The notes under the pieces are model-generated. The model saw nothing but the letters and a program-made list of their open reading frames with translations, ran no database searches and was not told the origin of the DNA. Made by a program: the position numbers and the translations under genes. Source: JBGMEA01 sp964444065 (GTDB taxonomy: Bacteria > Bacillota > Clostridia > Eubacteriales > Anaerofustaceae). From it: a stretch of 34,468 bases of DNA. The DNA is taken from positions 1 to 34,468 of the forward strand of contig CAYUFL010000017.1 in assembly GCA_964444065.1 (NCBI GenBank), given 5' to 3'. This document shows positions 15,596 to 24,391 of the stretch, piece by piece. Numbering within the stretch: position 1 is the stretch's first letter; each line of letters begins with the position of its first letter.

Positions 15596-16261
15596 ATGTT
15601 AATTATAACCGGACATTATGGCAGCGGAAAAACTGAATTTGTTGTAAACTATGCTATGCAAATGGCCAAAAAAAATAACCAAAAGATTGCGGTTGTAGAT
15701 TTGGACGTCGTAAATCCGTATTTCAGAAGCAGAGAAAAGGCTACTCTTTTGGAAGAAAACGGGATTGAGGTACTCGGGTCCAGTCTGGGCAATCAGCATC
15801 AATCATTGGATATGCCGGCTTTGCCTGCCGAAATCAACAAGTATATTGAGAACCCGGCAATATATTCTATCTTTGATGTCGGAGGGGACGGAGAAGGGGC
15901 AAGAGTGCTGTCACGATTTTCCGATAAAATAAAGAATGCGGGTTATGATATGTATATCATAGTTAATGCAAACCGACCAATGACGGATCATGCTGATAAA
16001 GTAATCTCTTATATCAGTGATATTCAAAGACAGAGCAGATTGACGATCAATGGGTTAATCAACAATACGCATCTGATCAGAGAAACTTCCGAGGAAGATA
16101 TTCTGAGAGGATATGAGTTGGTTAAGAATGTCAGTATCAAAACCGGAATCCCCATCATATTCAATGTCATACCGAACTACTTGAAAATTCAGAATATTCA
16201 TAGTAAAATAGACAAAGTGTTCATTCTGGACGAATTGTATATGAGACCGGAGTGGCTGTGA
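15596..16261 (+). CDS. P-loop ATP-binding protein of the 2-oxoacid oxidoreductase operon
   Basis: This 221-residue soluble protein has a Walker A GHYGSGKT at residues 6-13 and the stretch VVDLDVVNPYFRS near 33-45, which is typical of SIMIBI/MinD-like ATPases that sense a partner. IFDVGGDGEGA near residue 95 looks like the Walker B region. The exact job is not known. It heads the operon with the ferredoxin and the three oxidoreductase subunits, so a role in cofactor or cluster assembly, or in regulation of that enzyme, is a reasonable guess. An AGAGGTG site precedes the ATG at 15596. Confidence 0.8.
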   Translation: MLIITGHYGSGKTEFVVNYAMQMAKKNNQKIAVVDLDVVNPYFRSREKATLLEENGIEVLGSSLGNQHQSLDMPALPAEINKYIENPAIYSIFDVGGDGEGARVLSRFSDKIKNAGYDMYIIVNANRPMTDHADKVISYISDIQRQSRLTINGLINNTHLIRETSEEDILRGYELVKNVSIKTGIPIIFNVIPNYLKIQNIHSKIDKVFILDELYMRPEWL

Positions 16262-16283
16262 CAGCGAATCGAGGTGAAATAGA

Positions 16284-16499
16284 ATGGCAAAAGGAATTGT
16301 CAGATTCGACGTGGATAACTGCAAAGGATGCGAATTGTGCATTGTAGCATGTCCTCAAAATGTGATCAATATCAGTAAAGAGAAAATCAATGCAAAAGGA
16401 TATCATCCGGCATATGCACAAGCACCCGAGAAATGTATCGGTTGCGGTAATTGTGCCGTAATGTGTCCGGATTCTATTATATCTGTGGAACGGGAATGA
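16284..16499 (+). CDS. vorD: 2-oxoacid:ferredoxin oxidoreductase, ferredoxin-like delta subunit
   Basis: This 71-residue protein has two complete CxxCxxCxxxCP motifs (C13, C16, C19, C23 and C51, C54, C57, C61). It should hold two [4Fe-4S] clusters and pass electrons from the TPP site to ferredoxin. Size and position before the alpha subunit match the delta subunit of VOR/KOR enzymes. GAGGTG lies before the ATG. A free-standing ferredoxin is the alternative, but the operon context argues for a subunit. Confidence 0.9.
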   Translation: MAKGIVRFDVDNCKGCELCIVACPQNVINISKEKINAKGYHPAYAQAPEKCIGCGNCAVMCPDSIISVERE

Positions 16500-16541
16500 A
16501 TTTGAGTTAGCTGTTTGCATGCAGCGGAATGGAAGTAAAGT

Positions 16542-17606
16542 ATGGCGAAAGTATTAATGAAAGGCAATGAAGCCATTGCGGAAGCTGCAATTCAAGGCGG
16601 ATGCCGATATTTTTTCGGATATCCGATCACACCGCAAAACGAATTGCCTGAGTATATGTCCAAAAGATTGCCGGAAGTTGACGGCGTGTTTGTACAGGCA
16701 GAGAGCGAAATTGCCGCAATCAATATGGTTTATGGTGCTGCCGGATGCGGCGCGCGATCAATGTCATCTTCTTCAAGCCCCGGGATCGCGCTGAAGCAGG
16801 AAGGAATATCGTACATTTGCGGTTCCATGCTGCCCTGTGTTATTGTCAATATGGTCAGAGGCGGTCCGGGACTCGGCGGAATTCAACCTGCGCAGTCCGA
16901 TTATTTTCAGGCAACAAGAGGAGGCGGTGACGGTGATTACCGCGTGATTGTATATGCACCGGATAACCTGCAAGAAGCTGTTGATATCATGATGGATGCA
17001 TTTGATACGAGCGAATTTTATCGTGTACCCGTGATGATTCTTGGCGATGGAATGATCGGGCAGATGATGGAACCTGTCGAGTTTAAAGAAAAGACAACAG
17101 ACAGGATTTTACCCGAAAAAACATGGGCTACAACCGGAACGAAAGAAAAGCGTAAACCGAATATTATCAACTCGCTTTATCTGGATCCGCAAATCCTTGA
17201 AAATCATAATCTGCATCTGAATGATATTTACGAACAGATTAAAAAAGATGAAGTGCGATATGAATCAGTCGGAGTCGAAGATTGCGATGTTGTCTGCGTT
17301 GCTTATGGCACAACATCCAGAATCGTAAAGACAGCGATCCAAGAATGTGAAAAACAAGGTCTTAAAGTGGGCATGATACGTCCGATTACACTTTGGCCGT
17401 TTCCTGATGCTGCTTTTGATAAAATCAATCCGAAATGCAAAGGCATTTTATGCGTTGAAATGAGTATGGGACAGATGATTGATGACGTAAAAATAGCAGC
17501 TAACGGCAGATGGAAAACACATTTTTACGGCAGAGTCGGCGGAATGATTCCGGAACCGGATGCAATCAAGGATGCAATCGAAAAAATAATCCGAGGTGAA
17601 GACTGA
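16542..17606 (+). CDS. vorB: 2-oxoacid:ferredoxin oxidoreductase, alpha subunit (VorB/KorA type)
   Basis: This 354-residue subunit carries the pyrimidine-binding part of the thiamine-diphosphate site. The family start GYPITPQNELPEYM is at residues 27-40, followed by QAESEIAAINMVYGAAG and SSSSPGIALKQEG. The enzyme oxidatively decarboxylates a 2-oxoacid to an acyl-CoA and reduces ferredoxin. The branched-chain type (3-methyl-2-oxobutanoate) is the usual annotation for this arrangement, but 2-oxoglutarate cannot be excluded from sequence. It overlaps the next gene by one base. Confidence 0.9.
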   Translation: MAKVLMKGNEAIAEAAIQGGCRYFFGYPITPQNELPEYMSKRLPEVDGVFVQAESEIAAINMVYGAAGCGARSMSSSSSPGIALKQEGISYICGSMLPCVIVNMVRGGPGLGGIQPAQSDYFQATRGGGDGDYRVIVYAPDNLQEAVDIMMDAFDTSEFYRVPVMILGDGMIGQMMEPVEFKEKTTDRILPEKTWATTGTKEKRKPNIINSLYLDPQILENHNLHLNDIYEQIKKDEVRYESVGVEDCDVVCVAYGTTSRIVKTAIQECEKQGLKVGMIRPITLWPFPDAAFDKINPKCKGILCVEMSMGQMIDDVKIAANGRWKTHFYGRVGGMIPEPDAIKDAIEKIIRGED

Positions 17607-18339
17607 TGACAGTGATATACGAAAAATCCAGAGGGTTGACCGATACACAATTTCATTATTGCCCCGGTTGCACGCACGGGATCATCCATAAACTCATTGC
17701 GGAATGCCTGGTTGAACTTGATGTCTTGGGTGATGCTGTCGGAGTGGCACCTGTCGGATGCGGGGTTTTAGCCTATAATTATTTTAATTGCGATATGCAT
17801 GAGGCTGCGCACGGCAGAGCGCCTGCCGTTGCTACCGGAATCAAGCGCGTACTGCCTAAAAGTACTGTTTTCACTTATCAGGGAGACGGGGATCTTGCAT
17901 CTATCGGCACTGCCGAAATCGTTCAGGTTGCGCACAGAGGAGAAAAAATCACGACGATCTTTGTTAATAATGCAATCTATGGCATGACCGGCGGGCAGAT
18001 GGCTCCGACCACATTGATCGGGCAAAAGGCGACTACCTGTCAGGACGGAAGGAAAGAAGAACTCGCAGGCAAACCGATTCGTATGAGCGAAATGCTTGCT
18101 ACAATCGATGGTGCAAAATTTATTGAGCGTGTCAGCGTCGATACTCCTGCGAATATCCGAAAAGCAAAAAAGCATTCCAGACACAAATAGAAGGAAAAGG
18201 CTTTGCAATGGTGGAAGTACTTTCCACTTGTCCGACTAACTGGGGGAAAACGCCGCAGGAAGGTCTGCAGTGGCTCAGAGACAATATGATGCCGTATTAT
18301 CCTCTTGGTAATTTCAGAGACTGGGAGGAAAACAAATGA
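17606..18339 (+). CDS. vorA: 2-oxoacid:ferredoxin oxidoreductase, TPP-binding beta subunit, frameshifted near the 3' end
   Basis: The first frame (17606-18190) gives 194 residues. It includes CPGCTHGI, the TPP-binding GDGDLASIGTAE and NNAIYGMTGGQMAPTT, and then ends in a non-family tail, KKHSRHK. A -1 shift after AAG at 18170-18172 restores the family sequence (AFQTQIEGKG, VEVLSTCPTNWG, PYYPLGNF) up to a TGA at 18337-18339. That stop overlaps the vorC start in ATGA, like other junctions in this region. The restored protein would be 244 residues. The shift lies at A_AAA_AAG. Causes could be a lost A in the run (real or a sequencing error) or programmed -1 frameshifting. Without it the conserved CPTNW region is lost. 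Confidence 0.88.
18166..18172 (+). other. A_AAA_AAG slippery heptamer at the vorA frame break
   Basis: Zero-frame codons read GCA AAA AAG CAT, so the heptamer is in the X_XXY_YYZ phase used for -1 slippage, the same heptamer as in E. coli dnaX. The zero-frame stop TAG follows at 18188. A 6-bp hairpin (18211-18216 with 18222-18227) is 38 bases downstream, too far for a typical stimulator. No upstream SD-like helper is seen. Confidence 0.6.
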
Positions 18340-18860
18340 ACGAAAAAGTAATTATGGCGGGTTTTGGCGGACAAGGGGTTATGCTGATCGGACAGCTTCT
18401 TACCTATGCAGGCATGTATGAAGACAAAGAAGTGAGTTGGCTTCCGTCTTACGGACCTGAAATGCGAGGCGGTACAGCAAATTGTCATGTTTGCGTGTCG
18501 GACAAACCGATCAGTTCACCAATCATTACAAAAGCATCAAGCGTGATTATTATGAATAATCCCAGCTTGGATAAATTTGTTCCATTGGTAGAAAGCGGCG
18601 GAGATTTATTTTTGAATTCTTCCCTGGTTGATTTGCCTGTCAACAGAGAAGATATTACAATTTATCATATTGATGCCAACAATATCGGTTCGGATAAATC
18701 CGCAAACATGGTTATGCTCGGTGCTTATCTTGGGAAACATCCGATAATCACTTTAGAGACAATCGAAAAGGTGATGAAGAAGACAATGTCGGGGAAGAAA
18801 GAAAAATTCATTCCCGGTAACCTGCAAGCCATACGAGCAGGCATGGATGCGGTGAAATAA
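18336..18860 (+). CDS. vorC: 2-oxoacid:ferredoxin oxidoreductase, gamma subunit (VorC)
   Basis: This 174-residue gamma subunit shows the family N-terminus MAGFGGQGVMLIGQLL at residues 7-22, followed by WLPSYGPEMRGGTANCHV. It belongs to the multi-subunit enzyme encoded just upstream and helps form the alpha-beta-gamma-delta complex. GGGAGG lies before the ATG at 18336, which overlaps the stop of the full-length vorA frame. It is the last gene of the operon, with a hairpin terminator 14 bases after the stop. Confidence 0.93.
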   Translation: MNEKVIMAGFGGQGVMLIGQLLTYAGMYEDKEVSWLPSYGPEMRGGTANCHVCVSDKPISSPIITKASSVIIMNNPSLDKFVPLVESGGDLFLNSSLVDLPVNREDITIYHIDANNIGSDKSANMVMLGAYLGKHPIITLETIEKVMKKTMSGKKEKFIPGNLQAIRAGMDAVK

Positions 18861-18873
18861 GCAGAACTGCGGA

Positions 18874-18902
18874 AAACTGCGGAAAACAATTCCGCAGTTT
18901 TT
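18874..18902 (+). terminator. rho-independent terminator of the 2-oxoacid oxidoreductase operon
   Basis: An 11-bp stem (18874-18884 with 18890-18900, loop of 5) ends in a run of five T. The motif AACTGCGGAAAA of its left arm also occurs once just before, as a short direct repeat from 18865. Confidence 0.85.
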
Positions 18903-18923
18903 ATTTGCGCAAAAATTATTCGA

Positions 18924-18952
18924 TTGTAAAATTCATGTAATTCCTTTATAAT
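18924..18952 (+). promoter_or_regulatory. sigma-A promoter of the VTC/DUF4956/CotH operon
   Basis: The -35 TTGTAA (18924-18929) and -10 TATAAT (18947-18952) have a 17-base spacer. Transcription should begin near 18959, leaving a very short leader. Confidence 0.75.
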
Positions 18953-18970
18953 TAAAAAAAACCTTGTACC

Positions 18971-19684
18971 ATGAAAGTAATTATGAAATACCGCCATGAG
19001 ATTAAATATCTGATCGACTTAAAAGATTACTATACGTTAAAAAGCAGATTGTCCGCAATTTTAAAACCTGACGTTCATGCCGGACATGATAACTGTTACC
19101 ATATACGCAGTGTTTATTTTGATGACGATAGAAATACTGATTTCATTTCTAAATTATCCGGACTTTCGGAACGAAAAAAGTATCGAATCAGGATGTATAA
19201 CACGGATACTGAGTATATCCGTTTAGAGAAAAAAATTAAAAGCAACGATGTAAGTTACAAACTGTCTGCAAGAATTAGCAAGAATGAAGCAGATTGTTTT
19301 TTGCAATCGGATTTTAGAAAAGAAAATTTTCACGAAAATCAATTGATTGACGAATTTTGTCTGGCAAATTCAATGAATATCCTAAAACCAAGTGTAATCA
19401 CCGATTATAACAGAGAGGCTTATTTGTTTGATACAGGCAATGTTCGGGTAACATTGGACACAAGCTTAAAAACAGCGATGCTGAATACAGACTTTTTCAA
19501 CCGAAATATGTCAATGATACCTGCGATCGGTTCGCATCAAGTGATTTTGGAAGTGAAATATGATGCTTTTCTTCCTTCTGTTGTTTCAGAATTGCTTTCA
19601 ACGTCGAATGGAATACAAATTGCAATATCAAAATTCGCTTTATGCAAAAAATTTATTACGCTCAATGATTGGGAGGTACAATAA
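18971..19684 (+). CDS. VTC-domain polyphosphate polymerase-like protein
   Basis: This 237-residue protein resembles the catalytic tunnel domain of the yeast VTC complex, which makes polyphosphate from ATP. The basic and acidic residues of the tunnel are present in RYEIKY-like form at the start (YRHEIKYLI), then IRSVYFDD, KKYRIRMY, RLEKKIK, YNREAYLF and VRVTLDTSLK, with LEVKYDAFLP near the end. There is no membrane segment. Two starts are possible: the first ATG (18971) has no binding site, and the ATG at 18983 has only a weak GAAAG. The gene precedes DUF4956 and a CotH protein, a gene set seen together in many bacteria. The biological product in this context is not known. Confidence 0.85.
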   Translation: MKVIMKYRHEIKYLIDLKDYYTLKSRLSAILKPDVHAGHDNCYHIRSVYFDDDRNTDFISKLSGLSERKKYRIRMYNTDTEYIRLEKKIKSNDVSYKLSARISKNEADCFLQSDFRKENFHENQLIDEFCLANSMNILKPSVITDYNREAYLFDTGNVRVTLDTSLKTAMLNTDFFNRNMSMIPAIGSHQVILEVKYDAFLPSVVSELLSTSNGIQIAISKFALCKKFITLNDWEVQ

Positions 19685-19689
19685 AGCTT

Positions 19690-20367
19690 ATGAGTTTGCA
19701 GGATATACTCAAAAAGAGTGTTTACGATCAATATATTTCAACAAACAGTGACATTACAGTCGAATTGTTGCTTATTACTATGGTGATTGCCGCCGTATTG
19801 GCATTGTTCATGATAGCGGTTTATAAATTAACCTACAAAGGGGCAATTTTTTCTTACGAATATGCCGGTTCGTTGATCCTTACTGCCTTGGTAACCAGTC
19901 TCGTTATTTTGCCCATCAGCTATAATCTTACACTTTCGCTTGGTATGGTCGGTGCACTGAGTATTGTGCGTTACCGAACAGCCGTAAAAAACTCCAAAGA
20001 TATTTCTTATATGTTTTGGGCGATTGCCATCGGTATTACATGCGGTGCCGGGTTTTATCTGATCGCCATAGCAGGTACGGCATTTATTGCGATTGTTATG
20101 ATCGGATTGATGTATTTTACGAATAAAAAGATCAATTCCGAACCGTGTATTTTAGTAATACGCATGCTGCCGGGCGCGGGTATTGATGAAGTCAAGAGTC
20201 ATTTTCATAAAATATCCGTCAAATCATTGGCAGTTAATGACGAATATACCGAATTAACTGCAGAAATACCCGCAATTCCCGATGAAAAAACAATAAAATT
20301 ATTAAGAGCGAATCCCGATATCATTAACATGTCATTCGTGAAATACAACGGTGATTATGCGATTTAA
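19690..20367 (+). CDS. DUF4956 membrane protein
   Basis: This 225-residue protein has about four hydrophobic segments in its first 140 residues (around 20-45, 55-80, 85-95 and 105-135) and a soluble C-terminal domain of about 85 residues. The conserved stretch LGMVGALSIVRYRTAVKN lies between the helices and is the DUF4956 signature. The function is unknown. The position directly after a VTC-domain gene suggests that it holds that enzyme at the membrane or moves its product. The start at 19690 is preferred over a TTG 21 bases upstream. GGGAGG is 13 bases before it, rather far. The upstream gene ends 6 bases before this start. Confidence 0.85.
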   Translation: MSLQDILKKSVYDQYISTNSDITVELLLITMVIAAVLALFMIAVYKLTYKGAIFSYEYAGSLILTALVTSLVILPISYNLTLSLGMVGALSIVRYRTAVKNSKDISYMFWAIAIGITCGAGFYLIAIAGTAFIAIVMIGLMYFTNKKINSEPCILVIRMLPGAGIDEVKSHFHKISVKSLAVNDEYTELTAEIPAIPDEKTIKLLRANPDIINMSFVKYNGDYAI

Positions 20368-20390
20368 TCCAATAGGAAGGAAACTCTGAC

Positions 20391-23360
20391 ATGAGTGCGA
20401 AAAAAACAAAATTGCTCATCGTGGTTGCTGTATTATCTGCAATTGTTATTGCGATTGTTTTGTTGTACTCAAAATCAGATATTATAAACTCAAATCTTGT
20501 TATCAGTGAAATCTGCACTTCAAATAGTTCAGTCAAACTTGCGGTTGAACAGCAGTATTATGATTATATTGAGTTGCATAATGTTTCTTCTGAACCGATC
20601 GGTCTCAGTGGTTATTACTTAAGTGACGATATCGGCAATCAAAAAAAATGGGCATTCCCAGACGTCACGATGCAGCCCGGAGAGTATTTGCTTGTTTATG
20701 CGTCAGGCTCAGATTCAGATGCGGACAGCGAATTACATGCTAATTTTAAACTTTCCAACTCTACAGGAGTACTCATTATATCAAACGCAAAAGGTGTTCT
20801 TACGAAAATTTACACACCTGAATTGCAAGAAGATATTTCTTATGGCATGAGTCCCGAAAACAACTATGTCTATTACAATATTCTGACACCCGGATATGAA
20901 AATAATATCGTTTATTATAAGTCAATCAGAAGCATCGGCGCAACATCGGCTGAAGACAAAAGTATCATAATCAATGAAATCAGCGCGGGCGAGCAGACTT
21001 CAATTTACGATGAAGACGGCGATTTTTCAGACTTTATTGAATTGTACAATACATCTGATCAGCCCGTTGATATCGGAGGATACTTTCTTTCGGATGACTC
21101 CGAGAAGACTGCAAAATATGCGCTCCCTGATTATACGATGCAACCGGGTGAATACCTGATCGTTTTTGCATCCGGCAAAAATAAATCAGACGGTGGTTAT
21201 ATTCATTCCAATTTTAAATTAAGTGCAAATGAAACGCTCAGTCTATATAATGCGAAGACTGAATTGATTGACAAGCTTGATATTCCTACCTTACCTGATA
21301 ATACATCGTATGGGAGAACAGCGGATCATTCAGATACATGGCGCTATTACAGTTCGCCGACACCCGGATTTGAAAACAACACAACCGGTGCAGATAGTGT
21401 AAGTGCGTCGGAATCAATGAAAGGTGCACAGGTTTTTATCAGTGAGGTGATGAGCGCGAACGGATCATCGATCAGCGACGGAGACGGTGACAATGAAGAT
21501 TGGATTGAACTCTATAATCAGACGGATCATGCAATTTCTTTATCAGGTTATTACTTAAGCGACACATTGAACGAGGCACAAAAGTGGGCATTTGATAAGA
21601 ATGCGGTAATACAGTCCGGCGAAAGTATGGTTGTTTTTGCATCATCCAAAAATAAAATTGATTCCTTGGGTTGTTATCACACGAATTTCAGTCTGAGCAA
21701 ATATAATCAAACCATCGTACTTTCAAAAGACAATGTGATCATGGATACATTGTCTTTTGGCGTTATGAAGGGGGATGTCTCGATTGGTATCGGTGGTGCA
21801 AATGATCCCTCGAAGTATTATTTTGTTGCGCCATCGCCGGGCAGTGTGAATAACACTGCAAAAAATAGCGGTGTTACATCAGAAGTGACATTTTCCGAAC
21901 CGTCAGGAAACTATTCCGATGCGGTGACGCTGACTATGAATTGTACGGAAAAGAATGTTGCGATCTATTATACCCTTGACGGCAGCACACCAACGACTGC
22001 GTCCAATCTATACACGTCGCCGATCAGCATCGCTGCAAATACGTCTGTGCGTGCTATTTCATACGCTGACGGGAAACTGACATCGGATATTACAACTGCT
22101 ACATATTTAATCAACATGGAAGACAACGGACTGCCTGTTGTTTTTTTGACGACCGACAGCGATAAATTATTCAATGGCGGGATTTATAACAATGATCTGA
22201 GTGACGAACGGAAAGTGGATGCAAATATCGAATTGGTCGAGACAAACGGCACAGGCTTTAACGGAGATGTGCTGATTAATAAATCCGGAAATATGAGTGC
22301 ACTGGAAGTACAGAAATCAATTGGCGTATATTTCAAAGAATATGTAGGCGATAAAGAGCTGGACTACAATCTTTTCCCTGATGAAAAAGACGGAGTGACA
22401 ACATATTACTCTTTTCTCTTACGGACAAGCGGAAACGACTGGGATGATTTAAAGTGTAAGGACGGTATGCTTCAGACTTTGGCTGCAACTCAGATGGATT
22501 TGGATTATATGTCATATCGTCCGGCAGTTTTGTATATAAACGGTCAGTATTGGGGTATTTACAATATTCGCGATAAACTGAACGCAGATTATATAACGAC
22601 ACATCACCCTGGTATAGATGGTGATAATTGCGATATTATCAGTTTTGCCTATGGGGTTGAAGAAGGAGACTATGCGGAATATAACAAGCTAATCAGCTTT
22701 GTTGAAAATAATAATCTGGATGATCCGAATAATTGGGCGACTTTAGAAAGCATGATGGATGTCGACAATATGATCGATACCTATTTATGTCACATTTATT
22801 ACAGTGATTTTGATACGGTTAATATCCGTTGGTGGCGTGAAAAGAAAGACGGAGCGAAATGGCGATGGATGTTGTATGATTTGGATTATGCGTTGTATGT
22901 TCCGTTTGAAAATAATCTGGAATTGATCACCGACCCCGAGGGCCATGGTGTAAATAAATCCTTTGATTCCTCTCTAATCTATAGTTTAATGCAGTCCAAC
23001 AACTTCAGAACGAGATTCATGCAACGCACATCGATGTACTGGGGTAATATTTTTAATTCGGATGTGATATTGACCAAATTTGCCCAGACATATGGAAACA
23101 TTGCTGCCGAAATGCCGAATCAGCTGCAACGCTGGGATATATCAGTCAACCATCATATCGACGAAATGAACGAAGCAGATGATTTTATCAGAAGGCGTCC
23201 TGCTTATTTTCGTACAATGTTTCGGAATTACTTCGGATTGACTGAAAATGAGTTGGATCAATTGTTGCCAGCACAAACCGTGAGTTATCCTAAGATTGTA
23301 ATTGACACTTCATTATTTAATATATCGAATAGGTTAAACGCTTTGTCAAACAGTTCATAG
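20391..23360 (+). CDS. cell-surface protein with three lamin-tail domains, a chitobiase-like C-terminal-type domain and a CotH kinase-like domain
   Basis: This 989-residue protein has a short basic N-terminus and one hydrophobic helix at 8-26, so it is exported or anchored. Three lamin-tail (LTD) domains begin near residues 34, 191 and 345. Each has an (I/V)-x-E-(I/L/V) start, a D-(F/W/Y)-IEL-(Y/H)-N strand and GYYLSD-like turns. A chitobiase/beta-hexosaminidase C-terminal-type domain (YYTLDGSTPT) lies near 497-575. A CotH-like domain spans about 579-900, with LFPDEKDG, RPAVLYINGQYWGIYNIRDK and WRWMLYDLDYAL. CotH of Bacillus is a protein kinase of spore-coat proteins. No sortase motif is seen. 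The substrate is unknown. It completes the VTC-DUF4956-CotH set. Confidence 0.88.
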   Translation: MSAKKTKLLIVVAVLSAIVIAIVLLYSKSDIINSNLVISEICTSNSSVKLAVEQQYYDYIELHNVSSEPIGLSGYYLSDDIGNQKKWAFPDVTMQPGEYLLVYASGSDSDADSELHANFKLSNSTGVLIISNAKGVLTKIYTPELQEDISYGMSPENNYVYYNILTPGYENNIVYYKSIRSIGATSAEDKSIIINEISAGEQTSIYDEDGDFSDFIELYNTSDQPVDIGGYFLSDDSEKTAKYALPDYTMQPGEYLIVFASGKNKSDGGYIHSNFKLSANETLSLYNAKTELIDKLDIPTLPDNTSYGRTADHSDTWRYYSSPTPGFENNTTGADSVSASESMKGAQVFISEVMSANGSSISDGDGDNEDWIELYNQTDHAISLSGYYLSDTLNEAQKWAFDKNAVIQSGESMVVFASSKNKIDSLGCYHTNFSLSKYNQTIVLSKDNVIMDTLSFGVMKGDVSIGIGGANDPSKYYFVAPSPGSVNNTAKNSGVTSEVTFSEPSGNYSDAVTLTMNCTEKNVAIYYTLDGSTPTTASNLYTSPISIAANTSVRAISYADGKLTSDITTATYLINMEDNGLPVVFLTTDSDKLFNGGIYNNDLSDERKVDANIELVETNGTGFNGDVLINKSGNMSALEVQKSIGVYFKEYVGDKELDYNLFPDEKDGVTTYYSFLLRTSGNDWDDLKCKDGMLQTLAATQMDLDYMSYRPAVLYINGQYWGIYNIRDKLNADYITTHHPGIDGDNCDIISFAYGVEEGDYAEYNKLISFVENNNLDDPNNWATLESMMDVDNMIDTYLCHIYYSDFDTVNIRWWREKKDGAKWRWMLYDLDYALYVPFENNLELITDPEGHGVNKSFDSSLIYSLMQSNNFRTRFMQRTSMYWGNIFNSDVILTKFAQTYGNIAAEMPNQLQRWDISVNHHIDEMNEADDFIRRRPAYFRTMFRNYFGLTENELDQLLPAQTVSYPKIVIDTSLFNISNRLNALSNSS

Positions 23361-23392
23361 TGAGTGTTTCATTTTTTGCATACGATTTATAC

Positions 23393-23421
23393 TTGACTTC
23401 ATACTTGGGATACGATATAAT
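23393..23421 (+). promoter_or_regulatory. sigma-A promoter of the pyrimidine operon
   Basis: The -35 TTGACT (23393-23398) and -10 TATAAT (23416-23421) have a 17-base spacer. The leader to pyrB is only about 30 bases. It has no room for a PyrR-type attenuator. Confidence 0.85.
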
Positions 23422-23456
23422 GCTTTAGATAAATCCATTCAAACGAGGTAAAAGAT

Positions 23457-24389
23457 ATGTTGAAAGGGAGACATCTGATCGTCCCCACCGACTTTACCGT
23501 CGATGAACTCAATCAATTATTCAGACTTGCAGACAGCATTGTTGCAGACCCTTCGAATTATTCGGAAGTGTGCAAAGGAAAGCTGATGGCAAGTCTTTTT
23601 TTTGAGCCTTCGACACGAACGAAATTTTCTTTTGATGCTGCAATGTACCGATTGGGTGGGAATGTTCTCGGATTTTCGGATCCGAACACTTCAAGTGCTG
23701 CGAAAGGGGAGACGCTTGCGGATACAACCCGCACAATATCAAGTTATGTCGATTTAATTGTCTGTCGCAGTCCCAAAGAAGGCGCAGCGAAACTGATGAG
23801 CAAAGCAAGTTGCGTTCCGATTATCAATGCGGGTGACGGAGGACATCAACATCCGACGCAGACTCTGACGGACTTATTTACTATCCGTCATTATAAACAT
23901 TCGCTTGAGAATCATGTTGTAGGCGTATGCGGTGATCTGAAATTCGGAAGAACAATACATTCTCTTGTTAAGGCGCTGAGCAGATATGCGAATATGCGCT
24001 TTATCTTTATCTCTCCGGACGAGTTGAAAATGCCCGAAAATATCACAAAAGAGCTCGAAGGAAAAATTGAATTTACAGAAACAGACAGTTTGGATCATGC
24101 GATCGTTGAGGTTGATATTCTTTATATGTCTCGGGTACAGCGTGAGCGTTTTGTCAGCGAAGAAGAATATCTGAGGTTGAAAGATTACTTCATTCTTGAC
24201 AAAGAAAAAATGAAAAAGGCAAAGGACGATATGATTGTTATGCACCCGCTTCCCCGGGTAAACGAGATATCTACGGATATCGATGACGATCCGCGTTGCA
24301 TCTATTTTGATCAGGCGAAGTTGGGTATGTATATTCGTATGTCATTGATTATGAATCTGCTCGGAGTTGCAGAAGAACAGGAGGTCTGA
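23457..24389 (+). CDS. pyrB: aspartate carbamoyltransferase, catalytic subunit
   Basis: This 310-residue enzyme condenses carbamoyl phosphate with aspartate, the committed step of pyrimidine synthesis. The carbamoyl-phosphate motif STRT is at residues 52-55, followed by KFSFDAAMYRLGGNVLGF. The 80s-loop region SSAAKGETLADT and HQHPTQTLTDL are intact. ACGAGGT lies before the ATG. The next gene encodes the regulatory subunit, so a PyrB/PyrI holoenzyme with allosteric control is expected. Confidence 0.97.
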   Translation: MLKGRHLIVPTDFTVDELNQLFRLADSIVADPSNYSEVCKGKLMASLFFEPSTRTKFSFDAAMYRLGGNVLGFSDPNTSSAAKGETLADTTRTISSYVDLIVCRSPKEGAAKLMSKASCVPIINAGDGGHQHPTQTLTDLFTIRHYKHSLENHVVGVCGDLKFGRTIHSLVKALSRYANMRFIFISPDELKMPENITKELEGKIEFTETDSLDHAIVEVDILYMSRVQRERFVSEEEYLRLKDYFILDKEKMKKAKDDMIVMHPLPRVNEISTDIDDDPRCIYFDQAKLGMYIRMSLIMNLLGVAEEQEV

Positions 24390-24391
24390 TA

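Noticed and set aside
23361..23456. PyrR-type attenuator or terminator before pyrB
   Set aside because: The interval from the -10 to the start codon is about 35 bases and shows no hairpin with a T run. The weak AAACA/TGTTT pairing upstream is too short to call.
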